NCBI GenBank assembly: GCA_009845425.1
Contig: VXZQ01000012.1
Coordinates: 124,001 to 188,000 of the forward strand
Source of the DNA: Holophagales bacterium
GTDB taxonomy: Bacteria; Acidobacteriota; Thermoanaerobaculia; Multivoradales; Multivoraceae
Reading direction: 5' to 3'
Length of the DNA stretch: 64,000 bases
This document shows positions 43,066 to 51,051 of the stretch, one piece after another (positions within the stretch are counted from its first letter, which is position 1; the number at the start of each line of letters is the position of its first letter). The notes below the pieces were generated by a model, which worked only from the letters and a program-made list of their open reading frames with translations, did not search any database and was not told where the DNA came from. The position numbers and the translations under genes are program-made.

Positions 43066-43883
43066 CAGTGCTGCCCCAGGGCACGCGGCTCGTAGCCGTT
43101 GAAGTCGTAGATGAACAGGTTGACGTCCCACATCTCCTCGGTGGTCAGGAACTTCTCCCAGGCGGGCATGGCGCTGTCCCAGGGCGTGCCGCCGGCTGGC
43201 ATGCCGGGACCGCCCTTGGCGATCCGCCAGTGAACGAACGAGGATTGCAGGGCCGGCAGCGTGCCGACGTCGTTGAAGTTGCTGGGCACCGGGTTCAGGC
43301 CGTGGGCGAACATGCCGTCGCCTCCCATGCCGTCGCCGTGGCACCAGAAGCAGTTCTCGTAGTAGACCCGGCGGCCGTTCTCCACATGCTTCCCGTACAG
43401 CTCCGGGTCGTCGTGCTTGTAGTGGAGGTACGGATTCTCGGCCGTCGCCATGTCGATCGTCTCGTCGTGAACGGTGAGTTCATTGGGCGGCGGCGGATGG
43501 ATCTCGCGGCCGAATCCGGGCGCCTCGAGCGGCATGGTCAGGTCGGCGTAGGCGTTGTAGGCCGCCAGCCCGGGAAGGGCGACGAGGAGTCCCGCGAGGG
43601 CGAGGCGATGGCGTGGTTCGAGGATCAGCCGCTTGATCGGCTGAACGGTCTCCGCCAGCCGCTCGCGGCCCGAAGACGCGTAGGCGACGAGCGCCAGCAC
43701 GGTGATTGCCAGGTAGATCGTTGCGACGGACTGCGGGATCGGAACCACGAAGCCGAACTTGAAGAAGGCCCACAGGCCGACCAGACTGTAAAGGAGCCAG
43801 GCGAGGGTGTGGGCCCGCCGCCAGACGAGTAGTCCGCCGATCGCGGCCAGGACGAGAACAACAGGAAGGTTGAGTCCCCACAT
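43065..43883 (-). CDS. Membrane-bound monohaem cytochrome c
   Basis: This 272-residue protein has three or four hydrophobic helices in its N-terminal half (about 5-22, 28-46, 55-70, 92-110), then a periplasmic cytochrome c domain. The single haem motif CFWCH is near residue 175, with HGDGMGGDGMFAHGL after it. Possible distal methionines lie in GGPGMPAG or DSAMPAWE. It probably passes electrons within the respiratory cluster. Start ATG 43883; the stop overlaps the following cytochrome start. A 120-base gap containing a small hairpin separates it from the upstream cytochrome gene. Confidence 0.85.
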   Translation of the reverse strand: MWGLNLPVVLVLAAIGGLLVWRRAHTLAWLLYSLVGLWAFFKFGFVVPIPQSVATIYLAITVLALVAYASSGRERLAETVQPIKRLILEPRHRLALAGLLVALPGLAAYNAYADLTMPLEAPGFGREIHPPPPNELTVHDETIDMATAENPYLHYKHDDPELYGKHVENGRRVYYENCFWCHGDGMGGDGMFAHGLNPVPSNFNDVGTLPALQSSFVHWRIAKGGPGMPAGGTPWDSAMPAWEKFLTTEEMWDVNLFIYDFNGYEPRALGQH

Positions 43884-43978
43884 GGTCAGTTTCCGGAAGT
43901 TGGCGGGGCAGAAGGTTGGCTGCGCAAGAGGCAGACACTCTTCAAAACAGTGGCGGGCTGGAGGTTGTTCCTCATTCG

Positions 43979-43994
43979 TTCAGAGATTTCTGAA
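43979..43994. repeat. Small perfect hairpin inside the respiratory cluster
   Basis: TTCAGA-GATT-TCTGAA, a 6-bp stem with a 4-base loop, lies 10 bases beyond the stop (on the minus strand) of the CX3CH cytochrome gene, in the 120-base gap before the next gene. This gap is locally less GC-rich than the rest. It may attenuate transcription or protect mRNA. Confidence 0.4.
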
Positions 43995-44003
43995 AGTTGA
44001 TTC

Positions 44004-44489
44004 TCAATAGCCGAGATCGGTGGCCAGGGTCACCGTCGGCGTTCCACCCAGGCTCTGCAGCCAGGCGATCACTGCTTTCATTTCGTCTTCCGAGAGGCTG
44101 ATGGGCGGCTGGTCTATCGGCTGCATTCCATCCGCGAAGCCGGGAACGATGAAGGCCGCCGGTTCGTAGAGGGACTGGGCCAGGTACTCGAGGCCGGAGA
44201 GCCCTTCGATCTGGGTCGCGGCGCGGGCGCCGATTCCGTCCAGGTCCGGGTAGCGGAGCGGACCGCTCTGTCCGACCGTATGGCAGCCGACCAGGCACTG
44301 CCCCTTTCCGCTGGCGAGTTCCGCGCCGACCGCGACCAGATCCTCCGTCGTCATCTCGGCGCTGATCAGCACGGGCGGCGGCGGGTGGGCCTCCTTCTGC
44401 GGCACGATCTGGCCCAGGTACATGTAGAAGGCCGTCGTGCCAACCACCAGCAGCACCAGCCGCAGCGGCATGGGGATGCTCAGCTTCAT
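44004..44489 (-). CDS. Membrane-anchored cytochrome c with an unusual CX3CH haem motif
   Basis: This 161-residue protein has an N-terminal membrane anchor (residues about 8-27). A short linker rich in Pro follows, then a cytochrome c-like domain. Its only haem-attachment candidate is CLVGCH at 65-70, with three rather than two residues between the cysteines. A methionine in GFADGMQPIDQPP near 120 is a plausible sixth ligand. The rest (AVIAWLQSLGG at the C terminus) is typical of mono-haem cytochrome c. The start overlaps the upstream CydA-like gene stop (ATGA), so it is probably translated with it. Confidence 0.85.
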   Translation of the reverse strand: MKLSIPMPLRLVLLVVGTTAFYMYLGQIVPQKEAHPPPPVLISAEMTTEDLVAVGAELASGKGQCLVGCHTVGQSGPLRYPDLDGIGARAATQIEGLSGLEYLAQSLYEPAAFIVPGFADGMQPIDQPPISLSEDEMKAVIAWLQSLGGTPTVTLATDLGY

Positions 44490-46420
44490 GCCGCCTGCCC
44501 CCCTTCGAGCCGGCCGCCGCCGTCAGCGACCGGCTTCGGTTCCCAGTCCTTCTTCCCGCCGAGGCTGCTGAGCCAGAAGACGACGCCGAGCAGGCCGAAG
44601 AAGATGAGAACGGTGACGGACACGACTTGCGTTGCGAAGCCGAGGGTCGGCGTGTAGGCGTCCGGCGAGGTGTCCAGGATCACGCCATACACGTGCCATT
44701 CCTGGCGTAGCCCGGAACGGACGTACCCCATCAATCCCATCAGCCAGGTGAAGCTGAGCGCGATGAAGATGAGGGCGTACTGGGAAACCGCCGGCATCTT
44801 GCCCCATTTGGTCTCGCCCGACTGGGCGGCGTTGCGGTACAGGGGCAGGTCGATCACGGTGATCACCACCAGCGCGGCGAGCACCGAGTAGACCTGCGGA
44901 ATCGCGAAGCGGATGCGCGTGGCCGCGTCGACGTAGTAGCCGTAGACGCCATAGAAGATGACCAGGGCTGCCGCCGAGGAGAACACGATCGCCTGGGCGC
45001 GGGTGAGGAGATCCCTGTGCGGATGGATCGACTGCCTGCCGGTCCGGCGGTAGAGCAGGAAGCTCATGTAGGTCGAGAGGATCAGGATGTTGACCGCCGT
45101 GTTCTTGGCCGACATCTGTCCCAGGTAGGAGAGCTGCGGGTGGCTGCTGCCGCCCATCGCGGCGATCTCGGATACCGATGAGATGGCGTAGCGCGGCGTC
45201 GCCCAGACCGCGAAGCAGAGGGCGATCGCGATCAGCAACCACTTGATGAACTTCTGGAAGTGGACTCCGCCCTCCATGCGGCCCATCCCCAGCCAGAGGT
45301 AGTAGTTCGCGCCCAGGAACAGGTTGCCGATGAGAGCCGCCTGGATGACGAAGAGCCAGGAGAACGTGCCACCCATCATCTGGATGCCCAGGGTCTGGCT
45401 GAAGGCGTAGATCTCGGCCGCCAGGTAGTAGCCCGCGAACGGCAGAGGCAGGAAGGCGATGATGGCGACGAAGTTGCCGACGTAGCCCATCCAGTCGAAG
45501 TGGGCCTTCTCCTCGTCGGTCTTCGCTTGCAGGTAGCGGAAGGCCGCGTAGGCGGCGGCGATCGAGCCGCCGAAGGCGACGTTGGCGATGATCCGGTGGA
45601 TGTTGATCGGCATCCAGGTGTAGTTGAAGAAGGCGTCCCGGAGGCTCAGGAGAGCGCCGCTCTCCGAGACGGCGGAGACGAAGTCCGGGACGCCGTCGCC
45701 ATTCTCGTCCGCTCCCCGCGTTCCCGGCGACATCATGAAAGTGAGCCAGGCGTTGGCGATGAACATGATCGCGGTGCCCACGATGTTCAGCATGAAGCCC
45801 AGGAACAGGTGCATCTTCGGCCCGAACTTGCCCCAGCCGTAGTAGTAGCTGTAGAGGAACAGCGCCTCCAGGAAGAACAGCAGGACGTAGGGCAGGAACG
45901 TCGGCGAGAAAATGTGCATCAGGTAGTTCGTGAACTTCGGGTAGAGGATGATCAGCCCGAAGGTCAGGAAGGCCCCGAAGGTGGCGGTCATCGAGAACGA
46001 GACGGAGAGCAGCTTCGTGAACTCGTAAGCGAGCTTGTTGTAGCGCTCCTCCTTCTTCACGTAGCCGACGAACTCGATGATGAAGGCGAACAGCGGCACC
46101 GCGAGGACGAACGCCGCGAACAGCAGATGTAGCTGGGCCAGCACCCAGACGGTGACCCGGCTGCCGACGAACGGCACGGCGCGGTACTCGGCCTCCTCGT
46201 AGGGTCTGGCCCGCGCTTCGGCCTCATCCGCGGCCTGCTCGTCGGCGATGCCCTGCTGGCGTGGCGTGAGCTCGGCCTCGCCCTGCTCTTCCTGGGCGGC
46301 GACCTGCCGGTCCGGCTGGCGGTACTCGTTGTCCACGAGGAAACCGCCCAGACGCACCGTGACGATCACGGACACGAAGGCGAGAACGCCGATGCCGAAG
46401 AGGATCCTGTTTCTGTTCAT
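44486..46420 (-). CDS. Divergent cytochrome bd oxidase subunit I (CydA)-like protein
   Basis: This 644-residue protein has an N-terminal transmembrane helix (7-24), a charged linker of about 60 residues, then nine or more helices of the CydA fold. It conserves a histidine in AQLHLLFAAF (H98, aligned with CydA H19) and one in INIHRIIANVAFGG (H275, aligned with H186). A glutamate is conserved in FFLEALFLYS (E185, aligned with E107). The E99-equivalent is proline (P177) and the GRQPW motif has become GLRQEW near 585, so canonical haem-d oxidase chemistry is doubtful. No CydB gene follows. The gene lies in an alternative-complex-III-like operon where NrfD-like subunits are expected. A ribosome site GGGGAA precedes the ATG. 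Confidence 0.8.
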   Translation of the reverse strand: MNRNRILFGIGVLAFVSVIVTVRLGGFLVDNEYRQPDRQVAAQEEQGEAELTPRQQGIADEQAADEAEARARPYEEAEYRAVPFVGSRVTVWVLAQLHLLFAAFVLAVPLFAFIIEFVGYVKKEERYNKLAYEFTKLLSVSFSMTATFGAFLTFGLIILYPKFTNYLMHIFSPTFLPYVLLFFLEALFLYSYYYGWGKFGPKMHLFLGFMLNIVGTAIMFIANAWLTFMMSPGTRGADENGDGVPDFVSAVSESGALLSLRDAFFNYTWMPINIHRIIANVAFGGSIAAAYAAFRYLQAKTDEEKAHFDWMGYVGNFVAIIAFLPLPFAGYYLAAEIYAFSQTLGIQMMGGTFSWLFVIQAALIGNLFLGANYYLWLGMGRMEGGVHFQKFIKWLLIAIALCFAVWATPRYAISSVSEIAAMGGSSHPQLSYLGQMSAKNTAVNILILSTYMSFLLYRRTGRQSIHPHRDLLTRAQAIVFSSAAALVIFYGVYGYYVDAATRIRFAIPQVYSVLAALVVITVIDLPLYRNAAQSGETKWGKMPAVSQYALIFIALSFTWLMGLMGYVRSGLRQEWHVYGVILDTSPDAYTPTLGFATQVVSVTVLIFFGLLGVVFWLSSLGGKKDWEPKPVADGGGRLEGGQAA

Positions 46421-46434
46421 CTGTTCCCCGGGCG

Positions 46435-47022
46435 CTACTGGCGCGCCGCCCGCTCCGCCTGCATCGTTCGGCGTTCCTGCTGCAGCTCACGGACGTAGGC
46501 GACGACCGCCCAGCGGTCCTCGACCGTGAGCGGATAGCGGTACCCCGCCATCAGGCCGACGCCGTTCGTGATCACGTCGTACATCCGGCCGTCGTTGTAG
46601 GCGGCGATCCGCTCGTCGTGGAGCGAGGCCGTGGGCGTGCTCGCCCGCTCGAACAGGATGCCCTGGCCCGTGCCGCGCTCGTCGTGGCAAGGCTGGCAGT
46701 AGATCGCGTAGCGGTTCTCGCCGCGGGCGAGGACGTCGCCGGTAACCGCGATGGGAGAAGTCTCCAGGAAGTAGCCCGCGTCGTCGCGGCCGAACAGCAG
46801 GCGGTGGTCGACGTCGAGCTGCCCGCGGGCCACGGTGCCCACGACGGGCTGGCGCATCGCCATGCCGTCGTAGAAGAAGGCGCTCGCCTCCTGCGGGTCG
46901 TAGCGCTCCTGGTAGTCCATGTTCGGGTTGGGGTGGATCGGCGGGAAGGGCGACGGCATACCCCGGCAGCCGAGCAGGAGCAGGACGGTGGCCAGGGCCG
47001 CGGCTTCGGGCAGCCGGCGCAT
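46435..47022 (-). CDS. actE: Alternative complex III monohaem cytochrome c lipoprotein (ActE-like)
   Basis: This 195-residue lipoprotein (MRRLPEAAALATVLLLLGC) has a single CQPCH motif near residue 112. The family's pattern is FFYDGMAMRQPV, then GTVARGQL and ENRYAIYCQPCHDE, with a methionine in NGVGLMAGYRYPLT near 160. It matches ActE of alternative complex III, the quinol-to-cytochrome c oxidoreductase. Start ATG 47022 overlaps the ActB stop (TGATG), and the CydA-like gene follows after 14 bases. In a standard operon ActC and ActD come between ActB and ActE; here they do not. Confidence 0.9.
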   Translation of the reverse strand: MRRLPEAAALATVLLLLGCRGMPSPFPPIHPNPNMDYQERYDPQEASAFFYDGMAMRQPVVGTVARGQLDVDHRLLFGRDDAGYFLETSPIAVTGDVLARGENRYAIYCQPCHDERGTGQGILFERASTPTASLHDERIAAYNDGRMYDVITNGVGLMAGYRYPLTVEDRWAVVAYVRELQQERRTMQAERAARQ

Positions 47023-50000
47023 CAGTGCGCGTCCTCGCCGCCGCCGTGGTCTTCGGCGGGTGGCGGCGCCGGCGTGATCTCGCGGTTCGGGTGGCGGATC
47101 TTCGCGAGGTAGGTCGTCCGGGGCTTCGTGTGCAGGTCGTCGAGCAGGTTGTAGTTGCGGGGGCTCGCCTTCGCCTGGGAAACGCCGCTCGCCGCGTCCG
47201 TGATGTCGCCAAAGCGGATCGCCTCGGCCGGGCAGGCCTGCTGGCACGCAGTGACGACGTCGCCGTCGGCCAGGCCCCGCCCGTCCTGCTTGGCGTCGAC
47301 CTTGGCGCGGCTGATGCGCTGGACGCAGTACGTGCACTTCTCCATGACGCCCCGGGAACGGATCGTGACGTCCGGGTTCTTGCCCAGCTTCATCACCTCG
47401 GGAGTGTCCTTGGTGAAGTTGAAGTAGTTGAAGCGCCGCACCTTGTAGGGACAGTTGTTCGAGCAGTAGCGGGTGCCGATGCAACGGTTGTAGACCATCG
47501 CATTCAGCCCTTCGCTGTCGTGCACGGTGGCCGCGACCGGGCAGACCTGCTCGCAGGGCGCGTTCTCGCACTGCATGCAGGGCACCGGCTGGAAACTCGT
47601 CTGAGGCTCGGAAGGGAGGTCGTGGACGAGGTCCCGGAGCATGCCGCGTGATTCTCCCTCGTCGGAGAAGTAGCGGTCGATGCGGAGCCAGTGCATCTCC
47701 CGGCCCTCCATCACCTGCTCCTTGCCGACGATCGGCACGTTGTTCTCGCTCTGGCATGCGATCATGCAGGCGTTGCAGCCGACGCAGGCGTTCAGGTCGA
47801 TCGTCATGCCCCACTGCGGCGAGTCCTTGTAGGTCCACTCGTCCCACATCGAGTTCTCGTGCGGCTTCTCGCTGTGGGCGGTCGCGAAGTCGGGATGCGC
47901 CTCGAAGTAGTCGAGGTCGGCCTCGCGGACGATCGGGCGCCCCTCCATCGAGTGGTGGTCCTGGGTCTGCGCCAGCGGGTACGTGCCGCCGGTCGGGCTG
48001 AGCGTGCCGCGGGCGAGATCGGGCGCTTCCGAGCTGCGCAGCAGGTAGACGTTGCGGCCGGGAGCGCGGCCCTTCGTGTTGGCGGCGCTCGCGATCCGGC
48101 CCGGAAAGTCGCGGCCGTAGCCGAGGTCGAGCGTCACCGTGTTGTCGGCCTGTCCCGGCACCTGCCAGACGGGCAGCTCGAGCTCGCGCCCGCCGGAGGC
48201 CACCGTGACGAGGTCCTCGTTCTCGAGGCCCAGCGCTCCGGCGGTGGTGGGGCTGATCAGGGCGGCGTTGTCCCAGGTCAGCTTGGTCATCGCGTCCGGC
48301 AGCTCCTGCAGCCAGCCATTGTTGGCGAAGCGACCGTCGTGGACCGCCGGGGAACACCGGAAGACGATCTCCAGGTCGTCGCTCGCGGCGATCGCCTGGG
48401 CGGCCTCGCCCGCGGCTCGCACCGCGGCCGCGCCATCATCAGGGGCGATGGCGGGGAGATCGGCCGCCGGCGCGGCGCTGCCGTCCAGCAGGCCGTCGTG
48501 CAGGACCTTGCGCCAGGCCTTTTCGAACTCGGAGAGCGCGACGGGAAACGGCAGCGACATCGGGTCGACCGGGACGGCCTCCTCCGCTTCGGCCTCTTCG
48601 CCGGAGGCGTCGTCGTCCGCGGCCGCGTCGGCTTCCGCCCCGGGTTCTGGCGAGGCCCCGGCGACGGGCGCCTCGTCGGCGTCCTCCTCGAGCGGCAGAC
48701 CGAGGATCCCGGACCAGGTCTCACGAACCAGGTCGCGGCCATCGCGGGATTCGCCCAGAGCGGCCAGCGCCAGCACTTCGACCAGGCTCTTTGCGCCGTA
48801 GAGCGGCTCGATCAGAGGCTGGACGACGCTGGCCGTGCCATCGGTGGCGCGGGCGTCGCCCCAGCTCTCGAGATAGTGGGCGAGCGGCACGTGCCAGCGG
48901 GCGAAACGGCTCGTTTCGTCCCGGTAGGCGCCGACGTGGATGACCGCGCCAGTGCTGCCCAGGCTCTCCAGGGCGGCGGAGAAGTCGAGGTCGGTGGGAG
49001 CGTTGTAGGCGGGGTTGGCGCCCAGGACCAGCAGACGGTCGACCGCGCCTTCGTGGATCGCCGCCGCCAGGGCGGCAAGATCCGCGTCGCTCGAGCTACC
49101 GCTGTCGGACGTCCGGTGGTACGTCACCGTCGAGCCTGCATTGCCGAGCGCCGAGTTCAGGGCGTAGACGGCGGCGTGGACGGCCGCGGGCTGGCGGTTG
49201 CCGGCGACGATCAGGCCGGCGCCGCGGTGGGCGATCAGGTCCTGCGCCAGCGCGTCGACCCAGGCGTCGTCGATGTCCGCGGCCGGCGCCCCGCCGTCAA
49301 GCGGCAGTTCCAGGCCGTGTCCCGCGAGTGCGCTGCCGAGCCGGGCGACGAAGGCCGCGACCCGGCCGCTCTGCACTCGCAGGCGGTGGTCCGCGTTCGC
49401 CGCCGTGACCGAGTGGACGCCGTCGACGGCGTAGTGGCGCAGCGGGCTGCCGCCGCCTTCCTCGTTCACGCGTCGGCCACGGGAGTACCCGCGCAGGTTG
49501 CGGACGCCGTCCCCCTCGGTGCTGAGAAAGTCGGAATCCAGAGTCAGCAGGACTTGCGCGCGGTCGACGTGGTACAGCGCGTGGAAGTGCTCACCGGCGG
49601 CGAGCGTCGTTCCCCGGTCGGCGTTCTCCTCGCTCACCGGTTCCCAGGTGACCCAGCGCGCCTGTGGATAGCGGTCGAGCAACGCTTCCTTGAGCCGGAC
49701 CAGGGTCGGCGACGAGGACGGCTCGGCGAGGATGGCGAAGCCGGTGCCGTCGGCCGCGGGGCCGAGGTTGCCTTCGGTCCAGGCGGCCACGAAGTCGTCC
49801 CAGGAAGACGCCTCGTTGGCGAAGCGCACGGACTTCGACCGGTCCGGGTCGTACAGGTCGAGCATCGAGGACTGAGCCCACACGCTCGACGCGCCTTCCG
49901 AGAACGGATGGAGCTCGTTGCCTTCGACCTTGGTCGGCCGGCCCTCGTGGCTCTCCACCAGCAGACCGAGCGCGCGGCCGCCGAATGGCATCGTGGTGGC

Positions 50001-50297
50001 GTAGGCCAGCGGAACGCCGGGGACCATGCCCTCCGGAGCGTCGACGTAGGGGACGATGTGCTCGACCGGGCGCCGGATGATGTCGCAGCCGGTCAGGCCG
50101 GCGAGCGACGCGGTCCCACCCAGCATGGCGAGCACGCTGCGCCGGCTGACGCCGTCCCGCAGCAACTCGGGCGGCGCTTCGGACGCACGCTCCGGGAACT
50201 CACGGTGCAGGAAGTCGGCCGACCGGGAGTCTCCCTGGAGCTGCTCCAGGCTGCGCCAGTAGGTCTTGTCCGGTCGCTTGCCGTTGCCCGCGCTCAT
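47022..50297 (-). CDS. actB: Alternative complex III ActB: molybdopterin-oxidoreductase-like and 4Fe-4S ferredoxin fusion
   Basis: This 1091-residue protein starts at ATG 50297 (MSAGNGKRPD) with a twin-arginine signal (DGVSRRSVLAML, R52-R53) and, as in ActB, a following Cys that suggests a lipoprotein or membrane link. The large N-terminal part is molybdopterin-oxidoreductase-like (an Asp/Glu-rich insertion near 590). The C-terminal third carries four 4Fe-4S motifs: NACVGCNACMIAC near 830, CMQCENAPCEQVCP near 890, GTRYCSNNCPYK near 930 and CTYCVQRIS with CQQACP near 955-995. In the family the molybdenum site is lost. It overlaps ActA by four bases and ActE by one. Confidence 0.92.
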   Translation of the reverse strand: MSAGNGKRPDKTYWRSLEQLQGDSRSADFLHREFPERASEAPPELLRDGVSRRSVLAMLGGTASLAGLTGCDIIRRPVEHIVPYVDAPEGMVPGVPLAYATTMPFGGRALGLLVESHEGRPTKVEGNELHPFSEGASSVWAQSSMLDLYDPDRSKSVRFANEASSWDDFVAAWTEGNLGPAADGTGFAILAEPSSSPTLVRLKEALLDRYPQARWVTWEPVSEENADRGTTLAAGEHFHALYHVDRAQVLLTLDSDFLSTEGDGVRNLRGYSRGRRVNEEGGGSPLRHYAVDGVHSVTAANADHRLRVQSGRVAAFVARLGSALAGHGLELPLDGGAPAADIDDAWVDALAQDLIAHRGAGLIVAGNRQPAAVHAAVYALNSALGNAGSTVTYHRTSDSGSSSDADLAALAAAIHEGAVDRLLVLGANPAYNAPTDLDFSAALESLGSTGAVIHVGAYRDETSRFARWHVPLAHYLESWGDARATDGTASVVQPLIEPLYGAKSLVEVLALAALGESRDGRDLVRETWSGILGLPLEEDADEAPVAGASPEPGAEADAAADDDASGEEAEAEEAVPVDPMSLPFPVALSEFEKAWRKVLHDGLLDGSAAPAADLPAIAPDDGAAAVRAAGEAAQAIAASDDLEIVFRCSPAVHDGRFANNGWLQELPDAMTKLTWDNAALISPTTAGALGLENEDLVTVASGGRELELPVWQVPGQADNTVTLDLGYGRDFPGRIASAANTKGRAPGRNVYLLRSSEAPDLARGTLSPTGGTYPLAQTQDHHSMEGRPIVREADLDYFEAHPDFATAHSEKPHENSMWDEWTYKDSPQWGMTIDLNACVGCNACMIACQSENNVPIVGKEQVMEGREMHWLRIDRYFSDEGESRGMLRDLVHDLPSEPQTSFQPVPCMQCENAPCEQVCPVAATVHDSEGLNAMVYNRCIGTRYCSNNCPYKVRRFNYFNFTKDTPEVMKLGKNPDVTIRSRGVMEKCTYCVQRISRAKVDAKQDGRGLADGDVVTACQQACPAEAIRFGDITDAASGVSQAKASPRNYNLLDDLHTKPRTTYLAKIRHPNREITPAPPPAEDHGGGEDAH

Positions 50298-50941
50298 CGG
50301 TGGCACCCCGTGCAGTCCTCGGGCGGCGCGAGCGACCGTTCCGTGATCGCCAGTGCGGCGAAGGCCGCGTGGTCGCCGGTCGGTATCCACTCCATGTCGG
50401 TCACCGCCTCGAGCGGCCGCAGATGCGGACCCGGGTCGCGGTGACAGTCGAGGCACCAGCTCATGCTCAGGGACTCCGCCTGGTAAACGACTTCCATCTC
50501 ATGGACGGGGCCGTGACAGCTCCGGCAGCCGACGCCGGCTCCGACATGAACGCTGTGGTCGAAAAAGGCGTAGTCGGGCAGGTTGTGAATCCGTACCCAG
50601 CGCATCGGACGATCCTGCTCGATGCTCCTGCGAATCGGCTCCAGCAACTCGCTGTCGCGGACAGCGACGTGGTGGCAGTTCATGCAGACCTGGGTCGGGG
50701 GCACGTTGGAGACCGCCGACTCCTCGACCGAGGCGTGGCAGTAGCGGCAGTCGAGGCCGAGTTCGCCCACGTGGAGGGCGTGGCTGTATGGCACCGGCTG
50801 CGCCGGGCGGTAGCCGACGTCCGTGTACTCGGGCGAGAAAAACCACCAGATGCCCCCCACGACGACGGCGCCGACGATCGGCAGGGCGACCGCCGCGTAC
50901 AGCGGTAGCCTGAGGGTCCACTTGGGGAAGATCTGCGGCAA
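50294..50941 (-). CDS. actA: Alternative complex III pentahaem cytochrome c (ActA-like)
   Basis: I place the start at TTG 50941, giving a 215-residue protein with MPQIFPKWTLRLPLYAAVAL and a single membrane anchor. ActA usually begins with a similar short basic stretch and an anchor. Five CxxCH motifs follow: CRYCH near 79, CMNCH near 97, CRSCH, CLDCH near 175 and CTGCH near the C terminus. The frame is open to 51133, but that would overlap the divergent SCO gene. AAGG lies 9-12 bases before the TTG, within a possible hairpin stem. It opens the respiratory operon: ActA, ActB, ActE, CydA-like, and three further cytochromes. Confidence 0.9.
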   Translation of the reverse strand: MPQIFPKWTLRLPLYAAVALPIVGAVVVGGIWWFFSPEYTDVGYRPAQPVPYSHALHVGELGLDCRYCHASVEESAVSNVPPTQVCMNCHHVAVRDSELLEPIRRSIEQDRPMRWVRIHNLPDYAFFDHSVHVGAGVGCRSCHGPVHEMEVVYQAESLSMSWCLDCHRDPGPHLRPLEAVTDMEWIPTGDHAAFAALAITERSLAPPEDCTGCHR

Positions 50942-50946
50942 GTTTC

Positions 50947-50976
50947 CGTACCTTGAAGCAGGGTACGAAGCCCTGC
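50947..50976. promoter_or_regulatory. Overlapping inverted repeats in the actA leader
   Basis: CGTACC (50947-50952) with GGTACG (50962-50967), and GCAGGG (50958-50963) with CCCTGC (50971-50976), are two 6-bp inverted repeats. They share bases 50962-50963 and their arms interleave, so the two hairpins exclude each other. On the minus strand the first covers the AAGG before the actA TTG, so translation could be controlled. Confidence 0.35.
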
Positions 50977-51051
50977 CTGTCCTGCGGTCGCGCGGAGTGT
51001 ACAGCGTGGGTTCGAGGCGGTCAAAGCCCGGCCTCCGGATAGGCTCGAGCC

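Noticed and set aside
47691-50444. A 917-residue plus-strand frame opposite actB
   Set aside because: Same composition bias, no family motif, and opposite a gene with clear FeS motifs.
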